DNA of 64,000 nt from Saprospiraceae bacterium (GTDB lineage Bacteria > Bacteroidota > Bacteroidia > Chitinophagales > Saprospiraceae), in assembly GCA_016715105.1 (NCBI GenBank), contig JADKBO010000006.1:186001-250000 (forward strand), read 5' to 3'. The translations under genes and the position numbers were made by a program. Shown here piece after piece: positions 1 to 8,877 of the stretch. The notes under the pieces are model-generated. The model saw nothing but the letters and a program-made list of their open reading frames with translations, was not told where the DNA came from and did not search any database. Each line of letters starts with the position of its first letter. The first letter of the stretch is position 1.

Positions 1-748
1 TCATCATACCGATGATTTCTACTGGCTCACCAACATTGATTACACCTTTTTCAATTCTACCTGTTGCAACAGTACCTCTACCTGTGATAGAGAAAACGTC
101 TTCAACTGGCATCAAGAAAGGCTTATCAACTTCTCTTGTAGGTTCAGGAATTTCAGCATCAACCGCAGCCATCAAAGCTTTGATTGCAGCTCTACCTTCT
201 TCAGCACCTTCCAATGCTTTGATTGCAGAACCTTGGATAACTGAAGCATTGTCACCGTCGAAACCGTACTGAGAAAGTAATTCTCTAACTTCCATTTCAA
301 CCAATTCCAACATTTCTGGATCATCAACAAGATCACACTTGTTCATGAATACAACGATATTAGGAACACCAACTTGCTTAGCAAGAAGGATGTGCTCTCT
401 AGTTTGTGGCATCGGACCATCAGTCGCAGCAACAACTAAAATTGCACCGTCCATTTGAGCCGCACCAGTAACCATGTTCTTAACATAATCTGCGTGACCC
501 GGACAATCCACGTGAGCATAGTGTCTATTAATAGTCTCATATTCAACGTGAGCTGTATTGATAGTGATACCTCTTTCTTTTTCTTCTGGAGCTGCATCGA
601 TAGAATCATAATCTTTTTTCTCTGCAAATCCTTCCTCAGAAAGGATATATGTAATAGCCGCAGTAAGAGTCGTCTTACCGTGGTCTACGTGACCAATCGT
701 ACCTATGTTTACGTGTGGTTTGGTCCTCTGAAACGTTCCTTTAGCCAT
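1..748 (-). CDS. tuf: Elongation factor Tu, N-terminal part (gene runs off the window start)
   Basis: EF-Tu is the GTPase that carries aminoacyl-tRNA to the ribosome. About 249 codons are present, starting MAKGTFQRTKPHVNIGTIGH. The G-domain motifs are in order: GHVDHGKT (P-loop), DCPGH (G3), NKCD (G4) and GSAIKALEG (G5). The frame is still open at base 1, so the C-terminal barrel domains lie outside the window. It is the last visible gene of a minus-strand operon that begins with four tRNAs, the same order (Thr-Tyr-Gly-Thr-tuf) as the E. coli thrU-tyrU-glyT-thrT-tufB operon. Confidence 0.98.
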   Translation of the reverse strand, partial: MAKGTFQRTKPHVNIGTIGHVDHGKTTLTAAITYILSEEGFAEKKDYDSIDAAPEEKERGITINTAHVEYETINRHYAHVDCPGHADYVKNMVTGAAQMDGAILVVAATDGPMPQTREHILLAKQVGVPNIVVFMNKCDLVDDPEMLELVEMEVRELLSQYGFDGDNASVIQGSAIKALEGAEEGRAAIKALMAAVDAEIPEPTREVDKPFLMPVEDVFSITGRGTVATGRIEKGVINVGEPVEIIGMM

Positions 749-803
749 TGCCTAAGTTTTTTTACAATATTTATAATATAGTTAATCAATCAAAATCAAC
801 TAG

Positions 804-875
<72 letters not shown>

Positions 876-931
876 AAGTGAGAATAGGGATCAAAAAGAA
901 CCCTCCTTTACTCTTTTCAAGAGAAATTTAG

Positions 932-1004
932 AGCGGGAGACGAGGTTCGAACTCGCGACCCTCAGCTTGGAAGGCTGATGCTCTACCAACTGAGCTACTC
1001 CCGC
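932..1004 (-). tRNA. tRNA-Gly (anticodon TCC)
   Basis: Acceptor arm GCGGGAG pairs with CTCCCGC, the T-arm carries GTTCGAAC, and anticodon stem TCAGC/GCTGA encloses the loop CTTCCAA, giving TCC. It is the third tRNA of the tuf operon in transcription order. Confidence 0.95.
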
Positions 1005-1045
1005 TTTTATTCCTCTTAATGAATCTAATCATTTCAATTTTGCTG

Positions 1046-1127
1046 TGGGGGTGGTGGGATTCGAACCTACTCAGCCTAAACAACAGATTTACAGTCTGCC
1101 CCGTCTCTCCAACTTCGGCGCACCCCC
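1046..1127 (-). tRNA. tRNA-Tyr (anticodon GTA)
   Basis: At 82 nt it has the long variable arm expected of tRNA-Tyr. Acceptor GGGGGTG pairs with CACCCCC, and the anticodon loop CTGTAAA gives GTA. It is second in the operon. Confidence 0.95.
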
Positions 1128-1169
1128 TTTTGCGACAAACTCCTTTTGAGTTTGTTTTCTTCTTTTATG

Positions 1170-1243
1170 AGCCGGTGGAGGGATTCGAACCCCCGACCAG
1201 CTGATTACAAATCAGCTGCTCTGGCCAACTGAGCTACACCGGC
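1170..1243 (-). tRNA. tRNA-Thr (anticodon TGT)
   Basis: Acceptor GCCGGTG pairs with CACCGGC. The anticodon stem GCTGA/TCAGC encloses TTTGTAA, giving TGT. It is the first tRNA after the operon promoter. Confidence 0.95.
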
Positions 1244-1292
1244 TTTTTACTCTTTTTCAATACACTTTTAGATGCTTTTCCTAAAAGTGGTG

Positions 1293-1321
1293 CAAAAATA
1301 TGACTTTTCTACGATTTTCAA
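1293..1321 (-). promoter_or_regulatory. Bacteroidota-type promoter of the tRNA-tuf operon
   Basis: On the minus strand a TTG (-33 element, 1319-1321) is followed after 18 nt by TATTTTTG (1300-1293). This fits the phylum's TTG / TAnnTTTG consensus and lies about 50 bp before tRNA-Thr(TGT). Confidence 0.7.
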
Positions 1322-1362
1322 AATACTTTGACAAAAAAAATAACACTATTTCTGATATTGAT

Positions 1363-1391
1363 CCAAGTAAAAAGAAAAAGGACGCCTTTTT
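1363..1391 (-). terminator. Probable terminator of the DUF2911 gene
   Basis: On the minus strand AAAAAGG, loop CGT, then CCTTTTT is followed by CTTTTT. It lies about 65 bp past the DUF2911 stop. The stem is AT-rich and short, so the call is tentative. Confidence 0.4.
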
Positions 1392-1454
1392 GATTGAAAG
1401 AGACGCCCCTTTTCTATTATTTTATTACTAATCAACTAGAAATAGTTCTTCGGC

Positions 1455-2300
1455 CTATTTAGACCATTCTGCAATTGATTTTTCATTCAATCTTACATAA
1501 TCATTGTTGCCACCAGCTTTTGATAACTCCAATGATTGTTTTGCCACCGCAATAGCTTCTTTTTTCATTCCAAGATCTGCCAAAATCAAAGATTCTTTTC
1601 TCAACTGCCAATATCTTGGGTTTTCTGTCTTATTTGCTTTTTGAATCCAAGCCAAAGCTTGCTTAAGGTCTTTGCCAGAATCATGGTAATAAGCAGCTGC
1701 ATTATAATAATCATCCAAGCTAGGTCCTGCCATTACTTTTTCAATGTTAGCCATTACAACTTTTTCAACATTGGTTTCCAATTTTACAGAAACAGCAGTT
1801 TTTTCCCATTCAAAATTTAGAGTAGCGGTATTAGCGCCTAAATCTCCCAATGAAATTTCAAATGTTTCTACATTTTTTGTAAGGTGAGTCACAGGCGATG
1901 TAACTGTGGCAGCAGGTGTCAAAGTCGAATAAGTACCCCAGTTTCCACCTTCATACTTGTAGAAGTTAATATCCCATGCTGCAGCACCTGGTTTTGCAAT
2001 AATGGCATACGCTCCTTTTTTCAATTCTTTTCCTCCTACCATAATATCACTGGAAAAGTCTATCATAGTTGCTGTATTAGCTCCCGTTCTCCATAAGCTT
2101 CCGAAAGGCACTAAGCCATCACCACCAAAAATTTTTCTACCTTTTGCACTAGGCCTTGAATACTCGATGGTCACATCAGTAAGGCCCACTTTTTGTTTTA
2201 CTGTTGCTGCCGGACTTGGAGAGGGTGTCTGAATTTGTGCATTTATTGTAGCAATTCCGAGGAAACTGCCAATGAACAACATAAAAAATGCTTTTTTCAT
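1455..2300 (-). CDS. DUF2911 domain secreted protein
   Basis: 281 aa with a signal peptide (residues 1-21, cut after INAQ). Residues about 25-170 match my recollection of DUF2911, with the family-typical SRPSAKGRKIFGG, VPFGSLWRTGANTAT and FYKYEGGNWGTY segments. Residues about 190-281 look helical and TPR-like (YYNAAAYYHDSG, ALAWIQKANKTE). Its function is unknown; it is probably periplasmic or outer-membrane associated. It appears monocistronic, with a TATATTTG box upstream and a possible terminator downstream. Confidence 0.85.
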   Translation of the reverse strand: MKKAFFMLFIGSFLGIATINAQIQTPSPSPAATVKQKVGLTDVTIEYSRPSAKGRKIFGGDGLVPFGSLWRTGANTATMIDFSSDIMVGGKELKKGAYAIIAKPGAAAWDINFYKYEGGNWGTYSTLTPAATVTSPVTHLTKNVETFEISLGDLGANTATLNFEWEKTAVSVKLETNVEKVVMANIEKVMAGPSLDDYYNAAAYYHDSGKDLKQALAWIQKANKTENPRYWQLRKESLILADLGMKKEAIAVAKQSLELSKAGGNNDYVRLNEKSIAEWSK

Positions 2301-2342
2301 AATTAAATTTTGAATCTGGATTTTAAAATTTTAACAAGGCCG

Positions 2343-2350
2343 CAAATATA
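2343..2350 (-). promoter_or_regulatory. -7 promoter box of the DUF2911 gene
   Basis: TATATTTG on the minus strand, 43 bp upstream of the ATG. No convincing TTG -33 element is seen at the right distance. Confidence 0.45.
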
Positions 2351-2478
2351 AGTACTGGTAATCAAGCTTTTCATTAAGAATATTTTAAAGTTTGTCGATT
2401 AGGGTATAAATATGGCCTGTATTATTAGTCTCGATCTCTAAAGTAGTCTTAACTTCGTAAAAAATTAATATATATCAT

Positions 2479-3339
2479 ATGTCAGCGCTTGCTTTTTACA
2501 TCCCTTTTTTGGCTTTTGATTTTCCCGATTTTACAAATGGGCAAGTAATCATCAGTCTCTTAACCCTTACTTTTTTAGAAATCGTCTTAGGTGTAGACAA
2601 CATTATCTTTATTTCGATTGCAGCAGCCAAGCTGAGAATGGAGGATCAAAAGAAAGCAACGAACATAGGTTTGTTTCTTGCCATGATCTTACGCGTTGTT
2701 TTACTACTTGGTATATCCTATTTGATAGCAATGAATGAACCATGGTTTTCCTATCATAGCGAAAATCTAAGCTTTGGCTTTTCGGGACAGAGCATTATCT
2801 TGCTGCTAGGTGGTATTTTCCTTTTGTTCAAGAGCGTTACAGAAATCCACCACAAATTAGAGGGGGTTTCACCAGAAGATAATGTGACAGTTCAGAAATC
2901 CACTTTACAATCCGTTGTCATTCAAATAACTGTTATCAACATTGTTTTTTCTTTTGATAGCATATTGACAGCTGTGGGAATGACCAATGGAATATTTGGT
3001 GCATTACTGATCATGATCATTGCTGTTGTTTTATCTGTTTTGTTGATGATGTTATTTGCAGTGCCTGTAGGCCGGTTTGTCAACAAGCATCCTACCATTC
3101 AGATGTTGGGCCTTGCTTTTTTGATTTTGATCGGTTTTATGTTGATCATAGAATCTGCACACCTTGCACATCTTTCTTTCTTTAGTAATGAAGTTGGTGC
3201 TGTGCCAAAAGGTTATCTATATTTTGCTATTGCTTTTTCTCTTTTGGTGGAAATGCTCAATATGAGATTGCGTAAAAAAACAGTACCAATTGAATTGCAC
3301 GGCGCGACCGAAGAGGCCAAAGAAAGTGGTATAATTTAG
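2479..3339 (+). CDS. TerC family integral membrane protein
   Basis: 286 aa with about seven hydrophobic segments. The family hallmark LEIVLGVDNIIFI is near residues 31-43, and a second acidic segment INIVFSFDSILTAVGM is in the centre. TerC proteins are inner-membrane proteins linked to tellurite resistance and, in several bacteria, to metal (Mn) handling at the membrane; the substrate cannot be read from the sequence. Length is normal. The frameshifted apbE gene follows 85 bp downstream on the same strand. Confidence 0.88.
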   Translation: MSALAFYIPFLAFDFPDFTNGQVIISLLTLTFLEIVLGVDNIIFISIAAAKLRMEDQKKATNIGLFLAMILRVVLLLGISYLIAMNEPWFSYHSENLSFGFSGQSIILLLGGIFLLFKSVTEIHHKLEGVSPEDNVTVQKSTLQSVVIQITVINIVFSFDSILTAVGMTNGIFGALLIMIIAVVLSVLLMMLFAVPVGRFVNKHPTIQMLGLAFLILIGFMLIIESAHLAHLSFFSNEVGAVPKGYLYFAIAFSLLVEMLNMRLRKKTVPIELHGATEEAKESGII

Positions 3340-3424
3340 ATGTATCATTAGGAAATTGAATAGACTATTAGAGCTTGTTTCTAGTATATCCATATTGAAT
3401 AAACTTGTACTAAAATCAAATGAC

Positions 3425-4496
3425 ATGAGCCAGTTCAGGTATTTACTTTTTGTTTTTGGAATATTTTTCCTTGTAGTATCAGGATGTAAGGAAAATGAAA
3501 CAAAGCCCAAAGTGGATTTTACTAAAATTGAAGGTAAAACAATGGGAACTACCTACCACATCAGCTATTCATCAAAAATCAATCTCCAAAATGAAATAGA
3601 TTCTTTGTTGGTGGACTTCAATAATAGTGTATCTACCTACATTCCTACTTCTACCATCTCAAAGTTTAATCAGGCAAATAAAGAATATTGTTTTAACCAA
3701 CAGGATGATCCCTTTTTTCTTGGAATCATTGTCAAGGGCGTTAGAGATTTCTTTAGAAACAGACGGTGCTTTTGACCCTACTGTGATGTCTCTTGTAAAC
3801 TATTGGGGTTTTGGATATGGAGGGCGAGATGAAGTGAAAAAACCCAATGAAAAAGTTCTAGACTCTTTATTATCGTTGGTCGGATACAAGAAAATTGGGA
3901 TAATGACCAAAAATGATACGATTTGTATTTTTAAAGAAAAGACAGGAGTGCAATTGGACCTTAGTGCTTCAGCAAAGGGACATGGTGTAGATCTAGTAGC
4001 TTCATTAATAGCATCCAAGGGTATTGAAAATTATTTAGTGGAGATTGGTGGAGAATGCGTAGCAAGTGGGGTGAATGATGCAGGCAATCCCTGGATTATT
4101 GGCATCAACAAACCTCAAAAAGATGCTGCAATTGATGAAATACAATTCCCCATAAATTTGTCAGAAAAAGCTTTGGCCACCAGTGGTAACTATAGAAATT
4201 TCTACGAAAGTGGGGAAATCACCTATGCACACACCATAAATCCTGTGACTGGCTATGCGCTTCCCTCAGATATTTTGAGTGCAAGCATCATCGCCAATGA
4301 CTGTCTAACAGCGGATGCCTTTGCAACGGCTTGTATGGTCCTGGGGCTTGAGAAGTCCAAAAAACTGATCAATGAAAATCCTGAACTGGAGGCTTGTTTT
4401 ATTTATGCCAATGCCGATAAATCTGATTTTGGTTATTATATGACGGATGGATTTAAAGAAAGAGTAGACACCAGTCAGTTCAAATTTGAGCAATAA
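3425..4496 (+). CDS. apbE: FAD:protein FMN transferase ApbE, lipoprotein (frameshifted)
   Basis: ApbE moves FMN from FAD onto Thr/Ser of target proteins such as NqrB, outside the cytoplasm. The start at 3425 gives a lipoprotein signal with lipobox VVSGC. Family motifs are GKTMGTTY, FNQANK, SASAKGHGVDLVA, YLVEIGGE, ATSGNYRNF, AHTINPVTGY and DCLTADAFATACMVLG. The frame is broken at the GGG run 3736-3738: upstream reads to a stop at 3773-3775, and the C-terminal two thirds continue in the next frame. Removing one G gives a continuous FFLGIIVKALEISLETDGAF. This is more likely a sequencing indel than real decay, because the rest is intact. Confidence 0.88.
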
Positions 4497-4589
4497 TAGG
4501 CTTTTGAATACAAAAAGAAGGCTTCATATGTAATAAAATTGGCCTAGATGTAGTTTATCAAATTAGCTAAAGAACATACTTCAAATAAG

Positions 4590-5363
4590 ATGGAAATAGA
4601 TAAAGTAGAACGAAGGTTAAAGAAAATAAGCACCGTTTTTGATGCTTTCAAAGAAGATGGAAAAATTTCTTCAATTGAGAAAGACCTGCTTTTGGGTTAT
4701 ATCCGAGATTTATATGAGTTAGTATTGGATTCAGAGGCAAAAGTTGTTGAATCTCCTACCATTTTACCTCCTAAACCAAAAGTCCAAGAAATGGTGGAAT
4801 CCGCTCCAAAAGTAAAGGAATCGATACACGAACCCATTGTTGAAAATATCTCTCCAGTTCATTTTGAGCAAAGAACACAACCAACAATTTCAAAAGAAGA
4901 AAAATTGGTTGCATTAGAACACCAAAATCAAATGTTCAGTACTCCCATTGACCTTTCTTATAAAAGTGGAAATGCGGAACCTGTCACTGTAACGGTAGAA
5001 AAAAAGGAAGAGACTACTACTGCTACTACAACTACTACTACAGTGGATTTCAATCATCCGATGGAGAAATTATTCATCATTTCGAAAGCAGTTGACTTAT
5101 CGGACAAGTTATCTATGAGTCGCATTGATGATATTCATAAAGCCATGGGAATCAATGAAAGATTATTCAATCAAAATGAATTGTTTGGTGGAAATGGGGC
5201 AGTGTTTAGTGAAACATTGACACGATTAAACCAGTTTGCTAGTTTTGATGAAGCTAAGGAATATTTGAAAAATGGAGTTGCTAAGGAAAACAAATGGGAT
5301 AGTGAGACCAAGTGGGCCAAAGCACAACAGTTTGTAAAGTTGGTTTACCGCAGATACAATTAA
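4590..5363 (+). CDS. Conserved hypothetical cytoplasmic protein
   Basis: 257 aa with no signal peptide or membrane segment. An N-terminal helical segment (1-50, MEIDKVERRLKKISTVFDAF) is followed by a Pro/Lys/Glu-rich linker and a threonine run (residues about 143-152). A compact C-terminal domain (about 155-257) contains DLSDKLSMSRIDDIHKAMGI, RLFNQNELFGG and FDEAKEYLKNGV. Similar C-terminal domains with an NELFGG core are, from memory, common in Bacteroidota hypothetical proteins. It lies 9 bp before the rhomboid gene and is probably co-transcribed with it. I cannot assign a function. Confidence 0.75.
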   Translation: MEIDKVERRLKKISTVFDAFKEDGKISSIEKDLLLGYIRDLYELVLDSEAKVVESPTILPPKPKVQEMVESAPKVKESIHEPIVENISPVHFEQRTQPTISKEEKLVALEHQNQMFSTPIDLSYKSGNAEPVTVTVEKKEETTTATTTTTTVDFNHPMEKLFIISKAVDLSDKLSMSRIDDIHKAMGINERLFNQNELFGGNGAVFSETLTRLNQFASFDEAKEYLKNGVAKENKWDSETKWAKAQQFVKLVYRRYN

Positions 5364-5372
5364 AAACAAATT

Positions 5373-6080
5373 ATGCAAAAACTTGACAGTGAACTGATAG
5401 CATTTCTCAGAACACTTGTTTATGCAATACTTTTTATCGGTATATTTTGGCTCATAAAAGTATACGAAGTTACCTCTGGTTTTAAACTTACCCGTTTTGG
5501 AGTTTATCCAAGAGAAGCTGATGGGTTTTTAGGCATTTTTACGGGCCCATTTATTCATGGTTCATGGGATCATTTGATCAGTAATTCATTTCCTTTATTA
5601 ATGATGATATTATTACTGCTTTCCTTTTACAAGCGAGTTGCAGTGGTGGTTTTTGTACTTTCTTGGTTTTTTACAGGGTTTATGGTTTGGTTTTTTGCAA
5701 GACCTTCCTATCATATTGGTGCCAGTGGGGTCGTCTATGCCCTTATTGGTTTCGTGTTGGGCTCGGGGTTGTTCAGGAGGAATTCCCTTTCCATCATGCT
5801 GAGTCTTTTGATTCTGGCGGTCTACAGTAGTTATTTTATAGGCTTCAAACAAGAGGAAGGTGTATCTTGGGAAAGCCATATTCTTGGCGCAGTCGTGGGA
5901 TTTGTTCAAGCTTTTTTATTTAAGGGCGTCAGAGAAAATTCAGAAGATCACGATGACCAAATAGTATATAGAGAAACGAAAAAAGAATTTTTCTTCCAAA
6001 GAGATACCTTTGAGAAAACCAAATATCAAAGATGGTTGGACAGTCTAGCGCCAACAGAAGGTGATCAAAGTGGCGAATAG
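5373..6080 (+). CDS. Rhomboid family intramembrane serine protease
   Basis: 235 aa with six hydrophobic segments. The catalytic serine is in HIGASGVVYA (Ser118), and the partner histidine is in SWESHILGA (His169). The oxyanion motif HGSWDHLISN (residues 62-71) is also present. Rhomboids cleave transmembrane substrates inside the inner membrane. A charged cytoplasmic tail (about residues 187-235) follows the last segment. The upstream hypothetical gene is 9 bp away. Confidence 0.92.
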   Translation: MQKLDSELIAFLRTLVYAILFIGIFWLIKVYEVTSGFKLTRFGVYPREADGFLGIFTGPFIHGSWDHLISNSFPLLMMILLLLSFYKRVAVVVFVLSWFFTGFMVWFFARPSYHIGASGVVYALIGFVLGSGLFRRNSLSIMLSLLILAVYSSYFIGFKQEEGVSWESHILGAVVGFVQAFLFKGVRENSEDHDDQIVYRETKKEFFFQRDTFEKTKYQRWLDSLAPTEGDQSGE

Positions 6081-6201
6081 CACCACGGCGGATAAGTATT
6101 TTTTCAAAAAATATGATCACTCTGAAAGTATTCCTTATCCAATTTTTTACTTTTACCAGCCACAAAATTGCTTCCATCGTATAAAGTAACACACAAAGCG
6201 T

Positions 6202-8106
6202 ATGACTTTTCAAATTAAATCAATAGAACAATATCATTCTGTATATCAAAAAAGTGTCGAAGATCCTGAAGGGTTTTGGGCAGAAATAGCCAGTGATTTT
6301 ATCTGGAAAAAGCCTTGGGACACGGTCTTGGATTGGGACTTCAATCATTACAAAGTTAAATGGTTTGGGGGTGGTAAACTCAATATCACCGAAAGTTGTT
6401 TGGATCGACACGCTTTGCATAAACCAAATCAGCCGGCTATTATTTGGGAAGCTAATGATCCACATGAGGATTCTGTGACGCTCACGTACAAGGTACTTTA
6501 TGAGCGCGTTTGCAGGTTTAGCAATGTTTTGAAAAAAAATGGTATTGGCAAAGGCGATCGTGTTTGCATCTATATGCCCATGATTCCTGAGTTAGCCATT
6601 GCTTTGTTGGCTTGTGCAAGAGTTGGAGCTATCCATTCAGTTGTATTTGGTGGATTTTCCGCGCAATCCATTGCAGATAGAATCAATGACTCTGAGTGTA
6701 AAATGGTCATTACCACAGACGGTGCTCAAAGAGGTGCCAAAAGCATTCCGATGAAAGAAACGGTTGATGATGCCTTAACAAGCTGTCCTTCTGTGAAAAA
6801 AGTAATTGTGGCTACGCGCACCAGAAATCCTGTTTCCATGATCAAAGGTCGAGATGTATGGTGGGAAGAAGAAATCAAACACGTGACCATGGACTGCCCT
6901 GCGGAAGAGATGGATGCGGAAGATCCATTATTCATTCTATATACTTCGGGGTCTACAGGCAAACCCAAAGGTGTGGTGCATACTTGCGGAGGTTATATGG
7001 TCTACAGTACCTATACTTTTCAAAATGTTTTTCAATACCATCCTGGTGATGTTTATTTCTGTACAGCAGATATTGGCTGGATCACCGGGCATTCATATAT
7101 AGTTTATGGCCCTTTGGCATCAGGTGCTATTACCATGATGTTTGAAGGTGTACCCACTTACCCGGATGCAGGGAGATTTTGGGACATCATTGATAAACAC
7201 AAAGTCAACACATTTTATACGGCTCCAACCGCAATAAGGTCTTTGATGGGTTTTGGAGATGAATATCTTGAGGGTAAAGATTTGAGTTCTTTGAAAGTTT
7301 TGGGATCTGTAGGTGAGCCTATCAATGAAGAAGCATGGAATTGGTACAATGAAAAAATTGGGAAATTCAATTGCCCGATTGCAGATACTTGGTGGCAGAC
7401 AGAAACGGGTGGAATTATGATATCCCCCATTGCCAATATTACAAAAACAAAACCCTCTTTTGCCACTCTACCATTACCTGGTGTGCAGCCCATTTTAGTC
7501 GATGATCAAGGTGAAGAAATTGTTGGTAATGGGGTAAATGGCAATTTGTGCATTAAATTTCCATGGCCGGGAATCATAAGGACTACTTGGGGTGACCACA
7601 AACGTTGCCAAGACACTTATTTTTCCATATATAAAGGTTTGTATTTTACTGGCGATGGTTGTCAAAGGGATGAGGATGGATATTATAAAATTACGGGCAG
7701 AGTGGATGACGTAATCAATGTGTCTGGTCATCGCATTGGCACTGCAGAAGTCGAAAATGCCATCAATATGCACACAGGTGTGGTAGAATCTGCTGTGGTT
7801 GGTTATCCACATGACATCAAAGGGCAAGGTATTTATGCTTATGTTATCTGTGAAGAACCGCCCTCTGACATCCACATTTCAAAGCAAGACATTCTCATGA
7901 CTGTTGCCAGAATCATAGGTCCCATTGCAAAACCAGATCAAATCCAATTTGTGACTGGACTTCCAAAAACAAGATCCGGCAAAATTATGCGTCGGGTTTT
8001 AAGAAAAGTGGCCTGTAATGAATTGGATACTTTGGGTGATGTCTCTACCCTACTCAATCCAGAAATTGTTGCAGAATTGATAGAAGGAAAATTAAAGTTG
8101 GACTAA
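6202..8106 (+). CDS. acs: Acetyl-CoA synthetase
   Basis: 634 aa, close to the usual length of about 650. It makes acetyl-CoA from acetate, ATP and CoA through acetyl-AMP in the cytoplasm. The adenylation P-loop YTSGSTGKPKG, the substrate motif TWWQTETGG, and the C-terminal KTRSGKIMRR with catalytic, acetylation-sensitive Lys594 are all present. It starts 121 bp after the rhomboid stop and ends just before a strong bidirectional terminator. Confidence 0.96.
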   Translation: MTFQIKSIEQYHSVYQKSVEDPEGFWAEIASDFIWKKPWDTVLDWDFNHYKVKWFGGGKLNITESCLDRHALHKPNQPAIIWEANDPHEDSVTLTYKVLYERVCRFSNVLKKNGIGKGDRVCIYMPMIPELAIALLACARVGAIHSVVFGGFSAQSIADRINDSECKMVITTDGAQRGAKSIPMKETVDDALTSCPSVKKVIVATRTRNPVSMIKGRDVWWEEEIKHVTMDCPAEEMDAEDPLFILYTSGSTGKPKGVVHTCGGYMVYSTYTFQNVFQYHPGDVYFCTADIGWITGHSYIVYGPLASGAITMMFEGVPTYPDAGRFWDIIDKHKVNTFYTAPTAIRSLMGFGDEYLEGKDLSSLKVLGSVGEPINEEAWNWYNEKIGKFNCPIADTWWQTETGGIMISPIANITKTKPSFATLPLPGVQPILVDDQGEEIVGNGVNGNLCIKFPWPGIIRTTWGDHKRCQDTYFSIYKGLYFTGDGCQRDEDGYYKITGRVDDVINVSGHRIGTAEVENAINMHTGVVESAVVGYPHDIKGQGIYAYVICEEPPSDIHISKQDILMTVARIIGPIAKPDQIQFVTGLPKTRSGKIMRRVLRKVACNELDTLGDVSTLLNPEIVAELIEGKLKLD

Positions 8107-8127
8107 GAGCATTTTTTACATTAAAAC

Positions 8128-8171
8128 CAAAAAAAAATCACAAGCTGCCAGACAACTTGTGATTTTTTTTT
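8128..8171. terminator. Bidirectional rho-independent terminator between acs and the YceI gene
   Basis: AAAAAATCACAAG pairs with CTTGTGATTTTTT around the loop ctgccagacaa. A/T tracts on both sides let it serve the two convergent genes. Confidence 0.85.
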
Positions 8172-8189
8172 GTGGGTTGAACCTAGTTC

Positions 8190-8756
8190 TTATTGCTTTA
8201 CAAATTCAGCACTTGCAACCAATTCAACATCTTCGCTTACAACTAATCCTGGCATTGTTCCAACACCAAAATCTGTTCTTTTTACAGTACCAGTCACTTT
8301 AAATCCAGCCATTGGCTTCTTAGATCTTTGGTTTTCTCCAGTTCCAATTAAAGTTAAATCAAGAACAACTGGTTTAGTGATTCCTTTCATAGTCAAATCA
8401 CCCATCAATTTGAATTTTTTTGCACCAGCAGGTTTGATTGAAGTGCTCTTAAAAGTCAATGTAGGGTGTTTTTCTGTGTCAAACATATCATCCTTTTGCA
8501 AGTGACCATCTCTCATGCTGTTGTTTGTAGACAATGTCTTAAGATCTGCAGTAGCTTCAAAAACCGCATCAGAAAAGTCTTCTTTAGAAGAAGTGATTTT
8601 GAAATCAAAATCTTTGAATACACCATCAACTTCTGACATTGCAAGGTGAGTTACTGTAAATGTCATTTTTGAATGCGACTTGTCCATTGTCCATACAGAC
8701 TGAGCAGTCATGTTCAAGTTGATTGCAACAAACGCTAAAAGAAAGAATTTTTTCAT
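8190..8756 (-). CDS. YceI family periplasmic protein
   Basis: 188 aa from the ATG at 8756, where a clear signal peptide begins (MKKFFLLAFVAINLNMTAQS). An in-frame ATG 16 codons earlier would put extra residues ahead of it. YceI motifs are visible: WTMDKSHSKMTFTVTHLAMS, FKDFDF, MRDGHLQKDDMFDTEKHPT and FKVTGTVKRTDFG. These lipocalin-like proteins bind isoprenoid or other lipids in the periplasm. A TATATTTG box lies 46 bp upstream. Confidence 0.92.
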   Translation of the reverse strand: MKKFFLLAFVAINLNMTAQSVWTMDKSHSKMTFTVTHLAMSEVDGVFKDFDFKITSSKEDFSDAVFEATADLKTLSTNNSMRDGHLQKDDMFDTEKHPTLTFKSTSIKPAGAKKFKLMGDLTMKGITKPVVLDLTLIGTGENQRSKKPMAGFKVTGTVKRTDFGVGTMPGLVVSEDVELVASAEFVKQ

Positions 8757-8801
8757 GATAAATAATAGAATTGTGATAAAATATTTAATTACTTGTTGCA
8801 A

Positions 8802-8809
8802 CAAATATA
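8802..8809 (-). promoter_or_regulatory. -7 promoter box of the YceI gene
   Basis: TATATTTG on the minus strand. A TTG lies only about 15 bp further upstream, shorter than the usual spacing, so only the -7 box is claimed. Confidence 0.5.
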
Positions 8810-8877
8810 TGACAGTAATGTCCTCAATTGTTCACTGAGGATAGTTAAAGATTCTGTAATATTTTAAGCGTACCGAA

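Noticed and set aside
436..781. Frames on both strands inside tuf
   Set aside because: Shadows of the EF-Tu coding sequence.
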